Below are positions 31,884 to 39,083 of a stretch of DNA of 40,215 nt, one piece after another. Source of the DNA: Parcubacteria group bacterium M6-OD1-3 (GTDB lineage: Bacteria > Patescibacteriota > Minisyncoccia > Moranbacterales > UBA9337). Positions within the stretch are counted from its first letter, which is position 1, and each line of letters begins with the position of its first letter. Location of the stretch: assembly GCA_003056165.1 (NCBI GenBank), contig LSNR01000011.1, forward strand, positions 1 through 40,215. Reading direction: 5' to 3'. The position numbers were made by a program, and so were the translations under genes. Below the pieces are notes generated by a model. That model had not been told where the DNA came from. It was given only the letters and a program-made list of their open reading frames with translations, and ran no database searches.

Positions 31884-33596
31884 TTACATTTTATCAATCA
31901 TTTCTATTCCCAATAATTCTAATCCATTTCGCATTGTTATATTGACAGCCTTTGTTAGCGCTATATTGTTAAAATAGTCTTTATTCTTATCATCTAATAT
32001 TTTTGTTTTTGCATAAAATGAATTGAATTCTGATGCCAATTGATATAAATAATTTGCTAAATGATGTGGTGTATAATTTTTTGTGGCTTGCTCAATTGCT
32101 TGCGTAAATCTCAAAAGAATTTTTTCCACATTTGGAATATCTCCTAATCTTTCCTCATTCTTTATTTTTTTCAAATATTTTATTTTTTTCAAAATAGAAT
32201 TAGTCCTAACGAATGTATATTGTAAGTATGGGCCAGCGTCACCATCAAAAGAAATTGACTTTTCAAAATCAAAAACAATATTTTTTCCCGCATTCGATTT
32301 TAAGATTGAATATTTTAAAGCACCAATAGCAACTTTCTCTGCAATCTCTTCGCTTTTTTTAGTAGAAAAATTTTGTTCTGCTATTTTTGCAAAAACTTTC
32401 TTTTTAACAGAATCTATTAGCTCTTCAGCTAATGGAACATTGCCAAAACGAGAAGAGATTTTTCCACCAGAAAAACGCAGTCTTCCATGCTGAATAAAAT
32501 CGCTTTTCTTCCCCCATTCTCTATTTATCAGCTCAGCTGTTTTTTTAACTAATTGAAAATGTTCTCGCTGTTCTACATCTGTAACAGTTATTGATTTGTC
32601 GAAATTAAATTTTTCAAATTTAATTTTTAACAAACCGATATCCTTAGCTAAATATGTTCCAAACCCATCTGAGTTGATAAAAACATTATCAAATAAGCCG
32701 TATCTAGAACCTGGAAAAATAACCGCTCCGTTTGATCGTTCAAATATTTTCGGAATATTTTTTTCAACAATTTTCTTTCCAACAATTTCTGCCTCTGATT
32801 CAAAAATTAAATCATCAAATTTACTTCCTAATCTTTTGGTAATTTTTTTAAAATAATCTAATGATATTTTTTGCCCTATTCTATAAATATCCAAACCATC
32901 AAATTTTTTCTTTAAATAAAGTTGTCTATTTATTTTATCAATTTCCTTTTTTATTTCTTTGCTTTCTTCATATTTTTTCACCCCAAAAACATATGCCTTG
33001 CCGATATTTTCAATAGTTATTTTATTTGTCCACCCTTTTTTATTTATTGCCCAAACTGTTTTAGCAATACCAGGCGAAATGTCAGACGGAAAAGAAACTG
33101 TCTTAATGTCAGCACCAGCTTTTTTCAAAATTCTAACTAGAGATTCTCCGATAGAATTATTCACCAAATGACCAATATGAAACGGTTTAAATAAATTTGG
33201 CGAAGAATGCTCAAAAATATATCGTTTATTTTTTAAAAAATTTATCTGTCCCCATTTTTTATCTTTTATTATAATATCTTCAACAAAATCAACAAAATAT
33301 TTTTTTGTTAAATAAAAATTAATATAGCCCGGCTTAACCACTTCTATTTTTTCTACATTTTTAATTTTTCGTTTTTTTAAAATTGCAACAATTTTTTCCG
33401 CAACTTTAAATGGATTTATATTCAGCCTTCCTGCTAAAATCATCGCTATATTAGAACTATAATCTCCAAATCTATATTCTCTAACACTGAAAATTTCTAT
33501 TTTTGTTTTTTTAATATCAAAAATTTCTTCATTGAAATATTCCAATTGAACTTCAGGAATTGCTTCCTTAATATTTTTTTTAAGTAAATTAATCAC
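31884..33596 (-). CDS. argS: Arginyl-tRNA synthetase
   Basis: Class I synthetase for tRNA-Arg. The 570 residues have the N-terminal Add-1 tRNA-binding domain (about 1-110), the HIGH signature in EHSSPNLFKPFHIGHL (HIGH at 140-143), the Rossmann core with VTDVEQREHFQLVKKTAEL, a KMSKS-loop counterpart GGKISSRFGN, and the C-terminal anticodon-binding DALR domain (LLRFTQAIEQATKNYTPHHLANYLYQLASEFNSFY). Length is normal. Its start overlaps the upstream membrane protein gene by 8 bases, indicating translational coupling. It charges, among others, the unusual tRNA-Arg(GCG) at 17.5 kb. Confidence 0.95.
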   Translation of the reverse strand: MINLLKKNIKEAIPEVQLEYFNEEIFDIKKTKIEIFSVREYRFGDYSSNIAMILAGRLNINPFKVAEKIVAILKKRKIKNVEKIEVVKPGYINFYLTKKYFVDFVEDIIIKDKKWGQINFLKNKRYIFEHSSPNLFKPFHIGHLVNNSIGESLVRILKKAGADIKTVSFPSDISPGIAKTVWAINKKGWTNKITIENIGKAYVFGVKKYEESKEIKKEIDKINRQLYLKKKFDGLDIYRIGQKISLDYFKKITKRLGSKFDDLIFESEAEIVGKKIVEKNIPKIFERSNGAVIFPGSRYGLFDNVFINSDGFGTYLAKDIGLLKIKFEKFNFDKSITVTDVEQREHFQLVKKTAELINREWGKKSDFIQHGRLRFSGGKISSRFGNVPLAEELIDSVKKKVFAKIAEQNFSTKKSEEIAEKVAIGALKYSILKSNAGKNIVFDFEKSISFDGDAGPYLQYTFVRTNSILKKIKYLKKIKNEERLGDIPNVEKILLRFTQAIEQATKNYTPHHLANYLYQLASEFNSFYAKTKILDDKNKDYFNNIALTKAVNITMRNGLELLGIEMIDKM

Positions 33597-34218
33597 GATT
33601 ATATTTATATTCTATAAATCTTTTAATTATTCTATCAAAAATTCCAGTTTTTTTCTTTTTTAAATAAAAAAATCCCAAAATACCAACAACGGAAGCTCCT
33701 CCAACATCCATCATTAAATCTGTCATCGTATCAACCAGTCCACTTTTTTGCATAGAAAATCCAAAAAAATAATCCACACTAAATTCAAAAATTTCCCAAA
33801 GAACACCAACAAAAACAGCAAATGTTATTGAAAATAAGGCAATAAAAAATGGTTTGGCTTGCATTCTACTGGTTAATAATAATCCATAAGCTAAAATAAA
33901 ACCTACTAATCCCAGAATCAAACTATTACCTCCGTGTAAAAACAAATCCCACCAATCAAAAATTACATAAAAATGATTATATTCTCCTAAAGCATAATGC
34001 AAATATAAAAGTAGTGTTACTATAAAATCAATTTCAATTGGTAATCTTATTTTATAACTGCGACTGATTATCGTCGGTGCAAAAGATAAAAATAATACTA
34101 TCATCGAAATGACAACTAAAAATATTTCTTGTCGAACGGCGCTAATTACAACTAATAAACCAATTAATATTTTTAAAAATATAGAAACTCTATATTGAAT
34201 AGTCTCAAACTTAGTCAT
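33589..34218 (-). CDS. Membrane protein, YjdF/DUF2238-like
   Basis: 209 residues with about six membrane segments. WWDLFLHGGNSLILG, GVLWEIFEFSVDYFFG and GLVDTMTDLMMDVGGASVVGILGFFYL form a pattern of conserved His, Glu and Asp residues inside membrane segments that resembles the DUF2238/YjdF family; family membership is recognised by pattern only. The C-terminus is Lys/Arg-rich and cytoplasmic. It precedes argS with an 8-base overlap. A 162-base gap separates it from efp and holds the efp terminator. Function unknown. Confidence 0.75.
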   Translation of the reverse strand: MTKFETIQYRVSIFLKILIGLLVVISAVRQEIFLVVISMIVLFLSFAPTIISRSYKIRLPIEIDFIVTLLLYLHYALGEYNHFYVIFDWWDLFLHGGNSLILGLVGFILAYGLLLTSRMQAKPFFIALFSITFAVFVGVLWEIFEFSVDYFFGFSMQKSGLVDTMTDLMMDVGGASVVGILGFFYLKKKKTGIFDRIIKRFIEYKYNRD

Positions 34219-34343
34219 ATCTTTTTATTTTTTAAAATAATATTTTCTAATAAATAATTGTACATCATCCATATTCTACATCTCTTCATTACAAAAATCA
34301 ATTAGATTTATTAAACAATCAAATCTAAAATTTTCATAATAAT

Positions 34344-34373
34344 AAAAAATACCGATTTCTATCGATATTTTTT
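34344..34373 (-). terminator. Terminator downstream of efp
   Basis: AAAAAATACCGAT and ATCGATATTTTTT form a 13-bp stem (one G-U on the RNA) with a 4-base loop, ending in a T-run on the minus strand and starting 8 bases after the efp stop. It closes the rpsF-ssb-rpsR-efp group. Confidence 0.9.
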
Positions 34374-34380
34374 ATTAAAT

Positions 34381-34938
34381 TTAAGCTCTGGAAACATATT
34401 CTTTTTTTTCCGTATTTACGATTATCGAATCACCTTCATTTATGAAAAGTGGCGTAGTTATTTTTGCTCCAGTTTCCAAAGTCACCAATTTATCGCCACC
34501 TGATGCCGTATCCCCCCTAATCCCAGGAGGCGCCTCTGCAACTTTTAACTGAATCTTTACGGGAAGTTCAATATTGATTGGTTTATTATTAAAGTTAATT
34601 ATATTTACCTCAACTTCCTCTACTAAAAAATCAGATAACTCCCCAACGACTTCAATAGGCAAAGAAAATTGCTCATAAGAACTAACATCCATAAAGACAA
34701 AACTATTTGTATCTTTATATAAATATTGTGCATAAGTTTTTTCTATATCTGCTTCCTCAACCTTGTCAGCACCTTGAAAAGTTTTATCCAGAACAGCTCC
34801 AGTTTCTAAATTTCGCAATTTAGTTCGCAAAACAGCTCCTGCTCTTCCCATTTTAGAATGTTCATCATTGAGCACTTTGTACGGCTCATTATTTAACACA
34901 ATATTTTTTCCAGATTTAATCTTAGAAATGGTTAGCAT
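34381..34938 (-). CDS. efp: Elongation factor P, Arg-type tip
   Basis: Relieves ribosome stalling at poly-proline stretches. The 185 residues show the KOW-like first domain (MLTISKIKSGKNIVLNNEPYKVLNDEHSKMGRAGAVLRTKLRNLETG), the OB domain II (EKTYAQYLYKDTNSFVFMDVSSYEQFSLP) and the OB domain III with VKIQLKVAEAPPGIRGDTASGGDKLVTLETGAKITTPLFINEGDSI. At the loop tip, where E. coli has the beta-lysylated Lys34, this protein has Arg32 (KMGRAGA). Arg at this site is the EarP/rhamnosylation type in some proteobacteria; no earP or epmA gene is in view, so any modification is unknown. It lies downstream of rpsR by 55 bases. Confidence 0.95.
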   Translation of the reverse strand: MLTISKIKSGKNIVLNNEPYKVLNDEHSKMGRAGAVLRTKLRNLETGAVLDKTFQGADKVEEADIEKTYAQYLYKDTNSFVFMDVSSYEQFSLPIEVVGELSDFLVEEVEVNIINFNNKPINIELPVKIQLKVAEAPPGIRGDTASGGDKLVTLETGAKITTPLFINEGDSIIVNTEKKEYVSRA

Positions 34939-34993
34939 AATTTTATCTTACTATACTACTAAAGATATTACCTCTTCGTCGTGTTTTCTTTAG

Positions 34994-35224
34994 CTACTTG
35001 ATTACAAATGGTGTCATTCCCATTATTCTAGATCTTTTAATTGCTCGTGTTAATATTCGCTGATGCTTAGCGCAGGTTCCAAATCTTCTCGGTGGATATA
35101 TTTTCCCTTGAGAATTAACAAAACGACGCAAAAGTTCAGCATCTTTATAATCGACTTTATCCATTTTTTCTTCACAGAAAAAACAACTTTTCTTCACATC
35201 TTTCTTTAGGTTGTTTATATACAT
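34994..35224 (-). CDS. rpsR: 30S ribosomal protein S18
   Basis: Small-subunit platform protein that pairs with S6. The 76 residues contain the core DYKDAELLRRFVNSQGKIYPPRRFGTCAKHQRILTRAIKRSRIMGMTPFV. The N-terminal CFFC pair together with C51 and the nearby His (GTCAKHQ) suggests the zinc-binding C+ form. It is the third gene of rpsF-ssb-rpsR, 33 bases after ssb. Confidence 0.96.
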   Translation of the reverse strand: MYINNLKKDVKKSCFFCEEKMDKVDYKDAELLRRFVNSQGKIYPPRRFGTCAKHQRILTRAIKRSRIMGMTPFVIK

Positions 35225-35257
35225 ATTTTTATTTAAAAAAATAAATTATTTAAAAAT

Positions 35258-35794
35258 TTAAAATGGAACATCTTCAATCTTGACATCTTCTTGTTCATCG
35301 TCAAGATTAATTGTTGGAATGTCTTCTTCTTGTGGTTGATTTTGTGAAATATTATTTTTAGAATCAGTATTTTGCGAAACATTACCATTACTATTACTAT
35401 TTTGAGGAGTAGCCGTCACATTTGTTTGGCTATTATTACTATTATAACTTCCATTTGACCCTTGTGGTTTTGCTCCGAACTCAAATTTATCTAAAACGAT
35501 TTCCGTTTTATACATTTTTTTATTAGTTTCTTTATCTTCCCAGCTATGAGTTTCCAGTCGTCCTTCAACATAAATCTCCTGTCCTTTAGTAAAATATTGA
35601 GCAATTACCTCTGCCTGTTTTCCCCAAGCAACAACATTGTGAAATTCTGTCTTTTCTTGTTTTTGCCCAGCTTGGTCCTTATAAGTAAAACTTGTCGCAA
35701 CAGAAATGGAAGCAACTTGTCTACCGCTTTGAGTTGACCTCAATTCTGGATCACGAGTAAGTCTCCCAATTATAATAGCTTTATTAACATTCAT
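35258..35794 (-). CDS. ssb: Single-stranded DNA-binding protein
   Basis: Coats single-stranded DNA in replication and repair. From the chosen ATG the 178 residues start MNVNKAIIIGRLTRDPELRSTQSGRQVASISVAT, the OB-fold of bacterial SSB, continuing through FHNVVAWGKQAEVIAQYFTKGQEIYVEGRLETHSWEDKETNKKMYKTEIVLDKFEF. An Asn/Ser/Gln-rich linker (about 108-155) leads to the acidic tip EDVKIEDVPF, the partner-binding tail. The frame is open 8 codons earlier (Met at 35818), but residues before MNVNKA do not match the family. It lies between rpsF and rpsR, the usual order. An 18-bp palindrome lies just upstream. Confidence 0.95.
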   Translation of the reverse strand: MNVNKAIIIGRLTRDPELRSTQSGRQVASISVATSFTYKDQAGQKQEKTEFHNVVAWGKQAEVIAQYFTKGQEIYVEGRLETHSWEDKETNKKMYKTEIVLDKFEFGAKPQGSNGSYNSNNSQTNVTATPQNSNSNGNVSQNTDSKNNISQNQPQEEDIPTINLDDEQEDVKIEDVPF

Positions 35795-35812
35795 ATTTTT
35801 TTGCAAACTTAT

Positions 35813-35830
35813 ATTCAATATGTATTGAAT
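35813..35830. repeat. Palindrome upstream of ssb
   Basis: ATTCAATA-TG-TATTGAAT, 8-bp perfect arms with a 2-base centre, 19 bases before the ssb start. It could be an operator or a chance AT-rich dyad. Confidence 0.4.
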
Positions 35831-35917
35831 TAAATTTGTTTTTGTTTATGTTTATTAATATGGAAATTTTGCCTAATCCTTATTTCATCTTTAAAGAAAT
35901 GCAAGTATCCCAAAAAC

Positions 35918-36589
35918 CTAAATATTTAATATCTCATCCAATTTATCATCAATGTTTTTTTCTGAAATTTTATCAACATCTTTTTTCTCCATTTTCTTTT
36001 TTGTATTTTTCTTAACAATCTTTTTTTCTTTCTTTAGACTTTCGTTTTTGGTTTTTACTGTTTTCTTTTTCATAACCACAGTTTCTTTCTTTTCAGATTT
36101 ATCTTCTTCTTTTTTTTCTTCTACTTTCGTTCCAGAACTACTTTTTTTAGTTTCATTTTTTTTAACAAACTTCCTATTTATTGATTCTCGATTATTAAAA
36201 TTTCTCTTTTCATTACTTGTATCAATTTCTTTTTTCATCTCAGCTTCTTTCTTTTTTAGCTCAGATAAATTTGGGACATCATCAGTCTTTACAATGACAA
36301 ATCGCAATACCTCCTGATTAAAATTAAGTTCCTTAGTAATTTCTCCAATAAAGTCAATTCCAGAAAATTTTTCATCCCGTTCATCTTTATCGGGCAAAGA
36401 AAATCTCTTAGCAACATAAGTTCCCCTAGCTTCTTTCTTAATCTCATAAGCTAGTCTTCTCTTTTTAACAAACTCATCTTCATCAATTTTTCCTTGATTC
36501 TTTTTAATAATAGCTTCAACATTTTCTCTTATTTTGTCTAAATTAGCTTCCTTAGATTCTCCTATTAGATAGAAAATTTCATATTCCAT
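35918..36589 (-). CDS. rpsF: 30S ribosomal protein S6 with long charged tail
   Basis: Small-subunit platform protein, partner of S18. From the chosen ATG the protein has 223 residues. The first 100 are a normal S6 ferredoxin-like fold (YEIFYLIGESKEANLDKIRENVEAIIKKNQGKI, KKRRLAYEIKKEARGTYVAKRFS, ITKELNFNQEVLRFVIVKTDD). The last about 120 are extremely Lys/Glu/Ser-rich without hydrophobic core, roughly doubling the usual size; CPR S6 proteins often carry such tails. A TTG five codons upstream is an alternative start. It is the first gene of rpsF-ssb-rpsR, with its own promoter and leader. Confidence 0.92.
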   Translation of the reverse strand: MEYEIFYLIGESKEANLDKIRENVEAIIKKNQGKIDEDEFVKKRRLAYEIKKEARGTYVAKRFSLPDKDERDEKFSGIDFIGEITKELNFNQEVLRFVIVKTDDVPNLSELKKKEAEMKKEIDTSNEKRNFNNRESINRKFVKKNETKKSSSGTKVEEKKEEDKSEKKETVVMKKKTVKTKNESLKKEKKIVKKNTKKKMEKKDVDKISEKNIDDKLDEILNI

Positions 36590-36656
36590 TTCGTTGCATA
36601 TCAATTATATTTAAACTTTTCTGAAAAATCTTAAATATAATTTTTAAATTATTAAC

Positions 36657-36754
36657 AAAAAAACTCGTCGGAAAAAGTCCCCTCTAACGAGTTAGTATAG
36701 TATCCTATCCTTATTACTGTTAATAAAAGGCGGGATAACTTAACGGACTTTTTT
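36657..36754 (-). promoter_or_regulatory. Attenuator-like leader of the rpsF operon
   Basis: On the minus strand the leader (start near 36766) contains AACTCGT/ACGAGTT (36662-36693) followed by a T-run, a terminator form. Its loop carries GGGGACTTTTTCCG. AAAAAAGTCC near the transcript start (36745-36754) can pair with GGACTTTTT (36672-36680), nine pairs, which would rearrange the loop. S6:S18 feedback on such leaders is known in other bacteria; CCG trinucleotides at the stem base and near the 5' end fit loosely. Regulation is inferred. Confidence 0.45.
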
Positions 36755-36772
36755 ATATATTACATTAACTAT

Positions 36773-36800
36773 AGTATACAGTCATTACCATATTTGTCAA
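36773..36800 (-). promoter_or_regulatory. Strong promoter for rpsF-ssb-rpsR
   Basis: Minus strand: perfect -35 TTGACA (36795-36800), 16-base spacer, -10 TATACT (36773-36778). It lies 26 bases beyond the 3' end of tRNA-Ser(CGA). Confidence 0.85.
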
Positions 36801-36825
36801 TGCACTAACTTATTTTAATAATAGG

Positions 36826-36912
36826 CGGTGGAGGGAGGATTTGAACCTCCGAGACGATTTCTCGCCCACTGCTTTTCGAGAGCAGCGCTTTCAACCACTC
36901 AGCCACTCCACC
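36826..36912 (-). tRNA. tRNA-Ser (anticodon CGA)
   Basis: 87 nt, class II with long variable arm. Acceptor GGTGGAG/CTCCACC, discriminator G, anticodon stem CTGCT/AGCAG around CTCGAAA, T-loop TTCAAAT. CCA is not encoded. It begins 10 bases after the stop of the upstream flippase-like gene. Confidence 0.96.
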
Positions 36913-36922
36913 ATTTTTCATA

Positions 36923-37882
36923 TCAAGTAATTTTTGTTTTATTTTTTCTTTCTCTCAAATAAGCTGGCAAAGCAAAAAAACTTAATACCATCTGGATTGT
37001 TCGACTGAGAATTGCCACACTAATTACCGCAGACGGATTAGCTCCAAAAAAACCGAAAAAAGAAATATAGGCCCACTCTTTTATTCCAATATTATTAACA
37101 GTTATCGGAATAGATGATACGATACTAATCAAAAAAATTACCGATAAATAATTTAAAATTCCGATTTGAATTCCCATTGCCAAAAAAAGAATATAATTTG
37201 CTCCAGCCAAACCGATAAAATTAAATGGGAACGAAAGCGCCACAGCTTTCCAAATTTCATTGCTTTTTCCATTATATCGATTAACTTCACTTATAACCAT
37301 ATTTAGCATTCTGTCAACTTTTTTGACTGATGTTTTTATTTTCCTCTGCTTGAAAAATTCTAACAATAAAAACCAGAAAATTAATCCTCCCAAAATTACT
37401 AAATTAATAATCGTCAGCATTTTATTTTGAACAATATTTGAAAAATTAAATATCGCAAAAATTAACGCCAAAATCATTGCTCCCCACAGTCCGGTAAGTC
37501 TATCCATTATTACACTAGAAGCAACCTCTTTATATTTTTTAACCTGTCGTCCGATTTGATAGACTTTAAAGCTATCTCCACCGACAAAAGACGGCATAAA
37601 ATTGTTGATAAAAGTGGCGGTAAAATACGACTTAAAAAAATTTACCAAAGGTAATTTAATTCCCTTATGTCTTGCCAAAAATTTCCATTTATAAGCGGAG
37701 AAAATCATTCCTACTAAATAAAAAACTATATATAAACCAAGCTGCCAAAAAGTTACTTTCTGCAAATACGACCAAACTTCCGACCAATCAATTTTAAAGA
37801 CAATCCACCAAATAAAAAATAAACTCCCCAGAGCCTTGATCAAAAATTTTATTAATTTTTTATTTTTAAAAATTTTATCCAT
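36923..37882 (-). CDS. Flippase-like membrane protein (LPG synthase TM-domain family, UPF0104/AglD-like)
   Basis: 319 residues with seven to eight membrane segments. Recognised are the family start FLIKALGSLFFIWWIVFKIDWSEVWSYLQ, YKWKFLARHKGIKLPLVNFFKSYFTATFINNFMPSFVGGDSFKVYQIGR (the conserved G-D block), SSVIMDRLTGLWG, and VSSIPITVNNIGIKEWAYISFFGFFG near the end. Such proteins occur beside glycosyltransferases and are thought to move or handle lipid-linked substrates; the C-terminal lysyltransferase domain of MprF is absent. It follows the GT4 gene by 23 bases, so the genes likely act in one envelope polysaccharide or glycolipid pathway. Confidence 0.85.
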   Translation of the reverse strand: MDKIFKNKKLIKFLIKALGSLFFIWWIVFKIDWSEVWSYLQKVTFWQLGLYIVFYLVGMIFSAYKWKFLARHKGIKLPLVNFFKSYFTATFINNFMPSFVGGDSFKVYQIGRQVKKYKEVASSVIMDRLTGLWGAMILALIFAIFNFSNIVQNKMLTIINLVILGGLIFWFLLLEFFKQRKIKTSVKKVDRMLNMVISEVNRYNGKSNEIWKAVALSFPFNFIGLAGANYILFLAMGIQIGILNYLSVIFLISIVSSIPITVNNIGIKEWAYISFFGFFGANPSAVISVAILSRTIQMVLSFFALPAYLRERKNKTKIT

Positions 37883-37904
37883 TATTCACTCGCCAGCTGG
37901 CAAA

Positions 37905-39074
37905 TTAATTTTTAATCGCTTTATATAATTCCCAATACTCTTCTGCTATATTTTCCCAATACATACTCTCCGCCAAACGGCGACTATTTTTAGACATCTT
38001 TTTTTCTAATTCAAAATCATTTAAAATACTTTCTATTTTTTCAGCAATATCTTTCGCAGAATTCATTTCTATTATAAACCCGTTTTTTCCCTTTTGTACC
38101 ATTTCATCCGTTCCGCCAGTTTTTGTTGCAACAATAGGCAATCCACAAGCCAAGGCTTCCAACATTGTATTACTCATCCCTTCATTAAGCGAAGCTGAAA
38201 TATAAATATTTGCTTGCTGGTAATATCTTGGTAACTCAGTATGTTTGATAATTCCTAAAAATTTTATTTGATCTTGCAAATTCAAATCAGTAACCATTTT
38301 TTCCAAATTATTTTTTTCATTTCCATCACCGATTATTTCCAGATTGATTTTAATTCCCTTCTTTTTTAACAAATTTATCGCTCCAACAATAAAACGAAAT
38401 CCTTTTCTCGGCGTTACACGCGACCCACAAATTACCTTAAATTTCTGCCTTCGTCTATCATCATTTTCATATTCAATAAAAGTTTTCACCGAAAATTCCT
38501 TTCCATCTATTCCGTTTGTAATCACACTAATTTCTTGCTGTGGACTGACTTTTTTTGCCAATTTTTTAAATTCCAAACTATTTGCAACCACAGCTCTTGA
38601 TTTTTTCCAAATATACTTTATTAATGGGGTAAGAACTTTATATATAAAAGAAAACCTTTCGCTATAACCAGGAACATCCGAACCTCGCAAAGAAATAATA
38701 TATGGAATTTTTTTTCTCCTCCACAACAAAAGCGACAACGGACCGCAAGGCACCGTAAAGAAGGAATGTGTTAAATCATAGTTATTTTTTCTGGAAAGTT
38801 TACGTGCAAAAAAATATGCCCGCCAAGTATAAACCAATAATTCTTTTTGTGATTGAAAATGTAAATTGTTTTTATTTTTTCCAATGGGTAAACGATGGAT
38901 ATTGATATTGTCTCCAATTTTTTCTAGATGATATTTCTCATTGATGGAAGAAGTTATTAAGTCCAATTTCAATTCTGGGTTTTTCGAAAACTCACGCAAA
39001 ATATAGGCAGTAGCATTCCCTGCCCCACCTCCCAATGGAGGATATTCGTAATTGAAAAATAATACTTTTATCAT
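37905..39074 (-). CDS. Glycosyltransferase family 4 protein
   Basis: GT-B retaining glycosyltransferase using a nucleotide sugar, cytoplasmic or membrane-associated. The 389 residues begin FFNYEYPPLGGGAGNATAYILREFSKN with the Gly-rich acceptor loop, have ISLRGSDVPGYSERF and SRAVVANSLEFKKLAKK in the N-terminal domain, and the donor-binding domain VICGSRVTPRKGFRFIVGAINLLKKKG, LEIIGDGNEKNNLE, and the E-x7-E motif in NEGMSNTMLEALACGLPIVATKTGGTDEMV. Acceptor and sugar are unknown. It lies between the GT39-like membrane protein (9 bases upstream) and the flippase-like gene. Confidence 0.92.
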   Translation of the reverse strand: MIKVLFFNYEYPPLGGGAGNATAYILREFSKNPELKLDLITSSINEKYHLEKIGDNINIHRLPIGKNKNNLHFQSQKELLVYTWRAYFFARKLSRKNNYDLTHSFFTVPCGPLSLLLWRRKKIPYIISLRGSDVPGYSERFSFIYKVLTPLIKYIWKKSRAVVANSLEFKKLAKKVSPQQEISVITNGIDGKEFSVKTFIEYENDDRRRQKFKVICGSRVTPRKGFRFIVGAINLLKKKGIKINLEIIGDGNEKNNLEKMVTDLNLQDQIKFLGIIKHTELPRYYQQANIYISASLNEGMSNTMLEALACGLPIVATKTGGTDEMVQKGKNGFIIEMNSAKDIAEKIESILNDFELEKKMSKNSRRLAESMYWENIAEEYWELYKAIKN

Positions 39075-39083
39075 AAAGTCATT

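Noticed and set aside
35952-36317. 121-codon plus-strand frame opposite rpsF
   Set aside because: It is the antisense of the Lys/Glu-rich S6 tail and consists mostly of Phe and Ser.
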